Assembly: GCA_947246475.1 (NCBI GenBank)
Contig: CAMXSH010000014.1
Coordinates: forward strand, 1-46,001
Length of the DNA stretch: 46,001 nucleotides
From: an uncultured Roseburia sp.
GTDB lineage: Bacteria; Bacillota; Clostridia; Lachnospirales; Lachnospiraceae
Direction: 5' to 3'
In this document: one piece after another, positions 40,809 through 46,001 of the stretch
Layout of the letters: each line of letters starts with the position of its first letter
Numbering within the stretch: position 1 is the first letter of the stretch
Translations under genes and position numbers: made by a program
Notes under the pieces: model-generated
What the model was told of the DNA's origin: nothing
Seen by the model: the letters and a program-made list of their open reading frames with translations, nothing else
The model's database searches: none

Positions 40809-42090
40809 AAACGGACATATTCTGGATCCAGCCAGCGGGTATGATGAAATTGGTGATCTGTATGTGAGCGATGGGAGGATTGCAGACAGAGGCATATTTT
40901 CCAAAGAGAAGTGCGAAGAGCTTGGGAAGGCTGGTACGAAGGTAATCGATGCGGCGGGAAAATATGTGATGCCTGGGTTTGTAGATCTGCATGTGCATCT
41001 GAGAGAACCTGGTTATGAGTACAAAGAGACCATAAAGACGGGGACGATGGCAGCGGCAAAGGGCGGATTTACTGCAGTCTGTCCGATGCCAAATACAAAT
41101 CCTTCTACCGATTGTCCGGAGATGGTTCAAAGAGTTCTGGAGATCGCTGAGAAAGACAGTCCGATTCATGTGTATCCGGTAGGAGCTGTGACAAAAGGTC
41201 AGAAGGGCAAAGAACTGGCGGATATCGAAGGTATGGTGAAGGCAGGGATCAAAGCCATCAGTGAGGACGGCAAAAGTGTGATGAATGCCAGCTTATACCG
41301 ACAGGGAATGCAGGAGGCAGAGAGACTTGCCATCCCGGTATTTGCCCATTGTGAAGATATTAATATGGTAGAAAAGGGCGCCATGAATGCCGGAAAAAGA
41401 GCTGAGGAACTGGGAATAAGGGGAATCAGCAATGCCGTGGAAGATGTAATCGTGGCGCGGGATATCCTGCTGGCGAAGGAGACTGGTGCCAGACTCCATC
41501 TCTGCCACTGTTCCACTGCGGACAGTGTGGAGATGATACGCATCGCAAAAGAAGAGGGGCTTTTGGTGAGTGGTGAGGTGTGTCCACATCATTTTACACT
41601 GACAGATGAAGATATTCCTTCCGACAATGCAGATTATAAGATGAATCCTCCACTTCGCTCCTCTGCGGATGTAGATAAACTGAGACATGGGCTGGGAAGC
41701 GGGATTATGGAAGCCATTTCCACCGATCACGCCCCCCACGGTGAGGAAGAGAAGAACCGATCCATAGCGGAGGCACCTTTTGGTATCGTTGGTTCGGAAA
41801 CTGCATTTTCCCTGGCGGTGACGGAGCTTGTAAAAACTGGAATCCTGACACCCCTGGAATTGGCGCACCGGATGAGTACTGGCCCCTGCAGGATCCTTGG
41901 GATTGAAGGGGGTTCTCTTGAACCAGGGATGCCGGCAGATATTACCATAGCAGATTTTGATGCTGAATATGTGATAGACAAAAATGATTTTGTATCAAAG
42001 GGGAAAAATACACCTTTCCACGGACGGAGAGTATCTGGCAGGATAGAGTATACTATCGTGGGCGGGGCAGTGGTGTACCCTTTTGCATAG
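40792..42090 (+). CDS. pyrC: Dihydroorotase
   Basis: The 432-residue zinc amidohydrolase closes carbamoyl aspartate to dihydroorotate in pyrimidine synthesis. The metal site H67-x-H69 in DLHVHLREPG and the later STDHAPH motif mark the class I enzyme. The start is TTG 40792, nine bases after AAAGGTGG, inside the NUDIX gene; no ATG with a ribosome binding site fits. Its TAG stop forms part of a palindrome at 42089. First of the pyr genes here; carbamoyl-phosphate synthase, aspartate transcarbamylase and pyrE are not in the window. Confidence 0.95.
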   Translation: MNLLIKNGHILDPASGYDEIGDLYVSDGRIADRGIFSKEKCEELGKAGTKVIDAAGKYVMPGFVDLHVHLREPGYEYKETIKTGTMAAAKGGFTAVCPMPNTNPSTDCPEMVQRVLEIAEKDSPIHVYPVGAVTKGQKGKELADIEGMVKAGIKAISEDGKSVMNASLYRQGMQEAERLAIPVFAHCEDINMVEKGAMNAGKRAEELGIRGISNAVEDVIVARDILLAKETGARLHLCHCSTADSVEMIRIAKEEGLLVSGEVCPHHFTLTDEDIPSDNADYKMNPPLRSSADVDKLRHGLGSGIMEAISTDHAPHGEEEKNRSIAEAPFGIVGSETAFSLAVTELVKTGILTPLELAHRMSTGPCRILGIEGGSLEPGMPADITIADFDAEYVIDKNDFVSKGKNTPFHGRRVSGRIEYTIVGGAVVYPFA

Positions 42091-42110
42091 CTCGACGGCG
42101 CTGTCGAGCT
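42089..42110. repeat. Palindrome of the dispersed AGCTCGAC family
   Basis: AGCTCGAC (42089-42096) and GTCGAGCT (42103-42110) form a perfect 8-bp stem around GGCGCT. It overlaps the pyrC stop and precedes pyrF by 44 bases. There is no T run, so read-through into pyrF is likely. Related palindromes lie at 23832 and 26367. Confidence 0.65.
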
Positions 42111-42153
42111 GACTAAACAAGCAGACCGTAGATGATTGGAAAGGAGAAGCAGG

Positions 42154-43071
42154 ATGATCAATGCACTGGTTGACAGGATAAAAAAGATGGAGGCACCGAT
42201 CGTCGTTGGACTGGATCCCATGCTGGATTATGTGCCAGACTATCTGCTGCAGAATGCCATCCGTGAACAGGGTGAAACCCTGGAAGCAGCGGCAGAGGCA
42301 GTCTGGCAGTATAACAAGGGGATCGTGGATGCCATCTGCGACATTGTTCCGGCTGTAAAACCTCAGATTGCCATGTACGAGCAGTTTGGCTTACCAGGAC
42401 TAGGGGTCTTTAAGAAAACCGTAGATTACTGTAAGAAAAAGGGACTGGTGGTCATCGGGGATGTGAAGCGTGGGGATATTGGATCCACTTCCGCAGCCTA
42501 CGCTGCCGGACACATCGGGAAAGTAAAGGTTGGAAACAAAAAACTTGCTGCTTTTGACGAAGATTTCATTACCGTGAATCCCTATTTTGGAGTGGATGGG
42601 ATTAAGCCTTTTGTAGAAGTATGCAAGGAGGAGAAAAAGGGATTATTTATCCTGGTGAAGACATCAAATCCATCCAGCGGGGAATTCCAGGATCAGAAGA
42701 TTAATGGAAAACCTCTGTATGAACTGGTTGGGGAACAGGTCGTAAAATGGGGAGAAGAGTGCATGGGGGATACCTACAGTTATGTAGGAGCAGTAGTTGG
42801 CGCCACCTACCCGGAGATGGGCAGGATTATGAGAAAGGTAATGCCAAAAACTTATATTCTCGTACCAGGTTATGGGGCCCAGGGAGGAACTGCGAAGGAT
42901 CTTCTTCCATATTTTAATGAAGATGGTCTGGGGGCTATTGTGAACTCATCCAGAGGGATCATCGCAGCATATAAGCAGCCAGCTTATGAAAGGTTTGGAG
43001 AGACGGGCTTTGCCGAGGCGGCAAGACAGGCTGCGTTGGATATGAAAGAGGATATTAACAGCATTTTTTAA
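42154..43071 (+). CDS. pyrF: Orotidine 5'-phosphate decarboxylase
   Basis: The 305-residue enzyme of the long bacterial type converts OMP to UMP. Catalytic D103-x-K105 lies in VIGDVKRGDIG; GLDPMLDYVP near residue 20 and VPGYGAQGG near 240 bind substrate and phosphate. ATG 42154 follows AAAGGAGAAGC; an in-frame TTG upstream lies before that site. Part of the pyr cluster. Confidence 0.95.
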   Translation: MINALVDRIKKMEAPIVVGLDPMLDYVPDYLLQNAIREQGETLEAAAEAVWQYNKGIVDAICDIVPAVKPQIAMYEQFGLPGLGVFKKTVDYCKKKGLVVIGDVKRGDIGSTSAAYAAGHIGKVKVGNKKLAAFDEDFITVNPYFGVDGIKPFVEVCKEEKKGLFILVKTSNPSSGEFQDQKINGKPLYELVGEQVVKWGEECMGDTYSYVGAVVGATYPEMGRIMRKVMPKTYILVPGYGAQGGTAKDLLPYFNEDGLGAIVNSSRGIIAAYKQPAYERFGETGFAEAARQAALDMKEDINSIF

Positions 43072-43091
43072 CAGAAAGGAAGGGTATCACT

Positions 43092-44039
43092 ATGAAGAGA
43101 ATGACGAAAATTATTGCATTGGTGATGTGTGTTGTACTGGCCATCGGTTCTCTGACCGGATGTGGCGGAAAAAGCGAAGAGGAGATTCTGATGTTTGCGG
43201 TCACAGGAGTAAATAATGCTGAGAGCTGTGAAATAGAGGCCAGCATGACAGGCAAGATGTCCATGAAAATGGGAAAAGAATCTCAGGATCTGGATATGAA
43301 GATGGATCTGAAGGGTGCGATGTTTAATGATCCTTTTAAAATGAAAATAACTGGTTCCGTGTCATCCATGGGACAGTCTGCACTTATGGAGTCATACATC
43401 CAGAAAGAAAATGAAAAATATGTGCTCTATACTAAAACAGAGGGAAACTGGACGAAGATGGAACTGGGGGATCTGAATACAGCCCTTGCATCTTCTGGCA
43501 TGAATTCATTTTCCAATCAGTTAAGCGCAGACATCGGCAAATATACAAAGAGGGAAGAAAAGAAAGAGGGAGAAACGACTTATCTTGTATATGATTACAC
43601 GATAAGCGGCGAGGAAATGAAGTCCATGTTAGAGGGAAATGCTTCCAGTGTCAAATCTATGTTAGCGGATGCGGTAGACACGAAAGAATACGAAGAGCTT
43701 ATGAGCAAGGTGGCTTCCAGTATAGATAAAGTGACGCTTACGGTATATGTGGATGTGAAGAAGCAGGAGATCAGCCGCGTGGAATATCCGATGACTGATA
43801 TGATGAATAAGATGTTTGATGAGGTCATGAAATATGTAAAAGATAAAGCATTGGAAGAGGCTGCTGGGGAAGAAGCAAAGCAATCAGTAAAAGAGATGAT
43901 GGATTCCATGGAGATGAAAGTTTCTGATATGAACATGTCCATATCTTACAAAAATGTAAACAAAGCGGAAGACTTTAAGGTTCCGGATGAAGCACTGAAG
44001 GCAAAATCAATGAATGCTGCTTTGAGTAGTCTTGAATAA
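43092..44039 (+). CDS. Lipoprotein of unknown function
   Basis: The 315-residue protein has a lipoprotein signal peptide ending in LTGC (C24 lipidated). The mature part is Met- and Lys-rich with many beta strands (MKMDLKGAMF, MKITGSVSSMG, KEGETTYLVYDY) and a helical C-terminal third. It resembles the LppX/LolA-like extracytoplasmic lipoproteins common in clostridia (DUF6612-like), which may bind hydrophobic ligands, but I cannot name the family with certainty. It sits between pyrF and pyrK with 20- and 12-base gaps, so it is transcribed with the pyrimidine genes although no pyrimidine role is evident. Confidence 0.85.
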   Translation: MKRMTKIIALVMCVVLAIGSLTGCGGKSEEEILMFAVTGVNNAESCEIEASMTGKMSMKMGKESQDLDMKMDLKGAMFNDPFKMKITGSVSSMGQSALMESYIQKENEKYVLYTKTEGNWTKMELGDLNTALASSGMNSFSNQLSADIGKYTKREEKKEGETTYLVYDYTISGEEMKSMLEGNASSVKSMLADAVDTKEYEELMSKVASSIDKVTLTVYVDVKKQEISRVEYPMTDMMNKMFDEVMKYVKDKALEEAAGEEAKQSVKEMMDSMEMKVSDMNMSISYKNVNKAEDFKVPDEALKAKSMNAALSSLE

Positions 44040-44051
44040 GGGGAGCAGAAT

Positions 44052-44828
44052 ATGAGTAAACAGAAAAGTCTATGCAGTGTCCGGGAGTCAGTACAGCTGG
44101 CTCCCGCTGTATATAGCCTGTGGCTGGAAGCGCCGGATATAGTGAAACATGCCCTTCCGGGACAATTTGTGTCTCTGTACTGCCAGGAGAAGGACAGGCT
44201 TCTGCCAAGACCCATCAGTATCTGTGAACTGGATCAGGAAGCGGGAAGACTGAGACTGGTGTACCGTGTCGTGGGAGCAGGGACAGAGGAATTCTCCCGG
44301 CTGGTTTCCGGAGATCAGATCGAGGTACTGGGACCTCTGGGAAATGGATTTAAGCGGGAGGGAGAGAGACCGCTGCTGATCGGCGGAGGTATTGGCATTC
44401 CGCCTATGCTGGAACTGGCAAAGCAGTTTGGCGGCAGCGCTGCAGTGGTGCTGGGATACCGGGACAGCGGCATGTTTTTAAAGGATGAATTTGAAACATA
44501 TGCGGAAGTGTTCATAGCTACGGACGATGGAAGCGCAGGCACGAGGGGAACTGTAATCGATGCCATCACTGAGCAGAAGATTCTTGAGAATGGGGTGGAT
44601 GTGATCTATTCCTGCGGACCTACACCGATGCTGCGGGGAGTAAAAGATTTTGCCCAGGAGCATGATATCAAGGCATATCTGTCCATGGAAGAGCGTATGG
44701 CCTGTGGAGTGGGGGCGTGTCTGGCTTGTGTCTGCCAGTCAGCAGAGATCGATGACCATTCCAAGGTGAAAAATAAAAGAGTCTGCAAGGATGGCCCAGT
44801 ATTTTTGTCTACAGAAGTAGAGTTTTAG
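44052..44828 (+). CDS. pyrK: Dihydroorotate dehydrogenase electron-transfer subunit
   Basis: The 258-residue flavoprotein passes electrons from the PyrD catalytic subunit to NAD. The FAD-binding RPISICEL is in the N-terminal half, NAD-binding GGGIGIPPMLELAK follows, and the 2Fe-2S cluster motif is C218-x4-C223-x2-C226 with C245. AAGGGGAG precedes the ATG. It starts 12 bases after the lipoprotein gene and 27 bases before pyrD. Confidence 0.95.
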   Translation: MSKQKSLCSVRESVQLAPAVYSLWLEAPDIVKHALPGQFVSLYCQEKDRLLPRPISICELDQEAGRLRLVYRVVGAGTEEFSRLVSGDQIEVLGPLGNGFKREGERPLLIGGGIGIPPMLELAKQFGGSAAVVLGYRDSGMFLKDEFETYAEVFIATDDGSAGTRGTVIDAITEQKILENGVDVIYSCGPTPMLRGVKDFAQEHDIKAYLSMEERMACGVGACLACVCQSAEIDDHSKVKNKRVCKDGPVFLSTEVEF

Positions 44829-44855
44829 ACGATTGATAATGAGAGGGAGAAGGAT

Positions 44856-45758
44856 ATGAGTTTGGAAGTTAATTTCGCAGGAAAACCCTTTAAGAATCCG
44901 GTCACAACGGCGTCGGGAACCTTTGGTTCAGGCATGGAATACAGTGAATTTGTAGATCTTGGAAGGCTGGGGGCAGTGACGACAAAAGGAGTAGCCAGTG
45001 TGCCCTGGGAAGGAAATCCCACTCCCAGGATCGCGGAGACCCACGCTGGTATGTTAAACGCGATCGGTCTGCAGAATCCGGGAATCGATACCTTTATCCA
45101 GAGAGACTTGCCTTTTCTACAAGAGAAGAATGCTAGGGTGATCGTAAACGTATGCGGGCGGTCCAAAGAAGATTATGTGGAAGTGGCAGAGCGCCTAGCA
45201 GAGGAGCCGGTGGATATGCTGGAGATCAATATTTCCTGTCCAAACGTAAAGGCGGGAGGAATCGCTTTTGGCCAGAAGCCGGAGATGGCAGAGGAGATCA
45301 CCAGGGCAGTAAAACAGGTGGCAAAGCAGCCGGTCATCATGAAACTCAGCCCCAATGTGACAGACATCACCGAGATGGCGAGAGCGGTGGAAGCAGGCGG
45401 AGCTGACGGAGTTTCCTTGATCAATACGCTGACGGGTATGAAGATCGATGTGGCTAGGAAGACTTTTGCCATCGCCAATCAGACCGCAGGAATGTCTGGT
45501 CCCTGTGTGAAGCCAGTGGCGGTGCGTATGGTGTACCAGGTGGCGCACGCGGTGAAGATTCCGGTGCTTGGCATGGGTGGGATCCAGAACACCGAGGATG
45601 CCCTGGAGTTCCTTATGGCAGGAGCTACGATGGTGGCAGTGGGAACGGCAAACTTTTTCAACCCCTATGCCACGACAGAGATCATTGACGGACTGGAACG
45701 CTATGTGAAGGATGAGGGGCTTTCAAGCATTACGGATATTATCGGGTGTGTAGGTTAG
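44856..45758 (+). CDS. pyrD: Dihydroorotate dehydrogenase, catalytic subunit (class 1B)
   Basis: The 300-residue FMN enzyme oxidises dihydroorotate to orotate with PyrK as partner. C128 in INISCPN is the active-site base of class 1 enzymes. FMN-binding segments are TTASGTFGSG at the N-terminus and GMGGIQN and VGTANF near the C-terminus. Last of the visible pyr genes. Confidence 0.96.
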   Translation: MSLEVNFAGKPFKNPVTTASGTFGSGMEYSEFVDLGRLGAVTTKGVASVPWEGNPTPRIAETHAGMLNAIGLQNPGIDTFIQRDLPFLQEKNARVIVNVCGRSKEDYVEVAERLAEEPVDMLEINISCPNVKAGGIAFGQKPEMAEEITRAVKQVAKQPVIMKLSPNVTDITEMARAVEAGGADGVSLINTLTGMKIDVARKTFAIANQTAGMSGPCVKPVAVRMVYQVAHAVKIPVLGMGGIQNTEDALEFLMAGATMVAVGTANFFNPYATTEIIDGLERYVKDEGLSSITDIIGCVG

Positions 45759-45915
45759 CCTGGAGGAGCCATTGAATATATAAGTGATGAAACTTATGTG
45801 GAAAAAGGAAAGTGGGGGGTGGCATAATCAAAAGAAAGCAAATTTTAGTGTTCTGCGTAATAAAGCAATCATATGCATCATAGATAAAGTGAAATTATAA
45901 AAAAGGAAGTTATTT

Positions 45916-46001
45916 ATGAAAATCGGTATCATATCGGACATACATAGTAATATTATTGCACTCAAAGCCTGTATTTCATACATGAAATCAGTTCCTTGTG
46001 A
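45916..46001 (+). CDS. Metallophosphoesterase, 5' end only
   Basis: The gene runs off the window after 28 complete codons. The start MKIGIISDIHSNIIALKA carries the D-x-H metal motif (SDIHSN) of calcineurin-like phosphoesterases of the YfcE/MJ0936 kind. AAAAGGAAG precedes the ATG. The 157-bp gap after pyrD holds a 37-codon frame (45787-45900) without a ribosome binding site and no clear terminator. Confidence 0.8.
   Translation, partial: MKIGIISDIHSNIIALKACISYMKSVPC

Noticed and set aside
45787..45900. 37-codon frame after pyrD
   Set aside because: No ribosome binding site at suitable distance and no recognisable features.

Overview
The window looks like chromosome of a spore-forming, anaerobic gut-type member of the Firmicutes, most likely family Lachnospiraceae. 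The basis is coding style and gene content: spoVA sporulation genes, PyrK/PyrD-type pyrimidine genes, YesM/YesN-type two-component regulation, a GH43 enzyme with BspA-like leucine-rich repeats, tRNA genes without encoded CCA, strong AGGAGG ribosome binding sites and frequent TTG starts. I cannot assign genus or species from the sequence alone.

Positions 1-4460: the window opens inside a tRNA-Asn gene. It is followed by a strikingly AT-rich accessory block with a 67-residue protein of unknown function, a four-helix membrane protein, and an 821-residue protein with a zinc-protease HEVAH motif plus an ExxxD motif. A perfect 19-bp terminator hairpin closes the block. No integrase is present in the window. 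This two-gene module is the best candidate for an undescribed system. Next come two tandem Spo0A-box-like sequences, an unusual KAS III (FabH-like) protein lacking the catalytic histidine, and an orphan chemoreceptor (4361-7109).

Positions 7124-19675 form a furanoside-utilisation locus. It holds an AraC regulator (minus strand), a secreted multidomain GH43 glycosidase, a YesN/YesM pair, and a YtfQRT-YjfF-type sugar ABC transporter. The transporter has one lipoprotein binding protein and a second, membrane-anchored YtfQ-like protein that may be the sensor partner of the kinase. Four tRNA genes (Glu, Met, Asp, Leu) and a terminator follow.

Positions 20262-31806 are mixed housekeeping and accessory genes. 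They include a minus-strand group (HExxH zinc-site protein, TrpB2-type tryptophan synthase, SanA-like protein), endonuclease III, an XRE regulator divergent from an arylsulfate sulfotransferase, and a small HTH protein. A four-gene phospholipid operon follows (PAP2, lysylphosphatidylglycerol-synthase-like flippase, phosphatidylserine synthase, phosphatidylserine decarboxylase), then uppP and a cell-wall amidase.

Positions 31867-39039: spoVAA-AB-AC behind a sigma-G-like promoter, a triple-PepSY secreted protein, a lone CMP-sugar synthetase, a highly structured about 200-nt leader, a 1060-residue secreted protein with about twelve Cys/His-rich repeats and BspA-like repeats, and a cold-shock protein. 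Positions 39231-45758 carry asd, a NUDIX protein with a degenerate box, pyrC, pyrF, a lipoprotein, pyrK and pyrD. The window ends in the start of a metallophosphoesterase gene.
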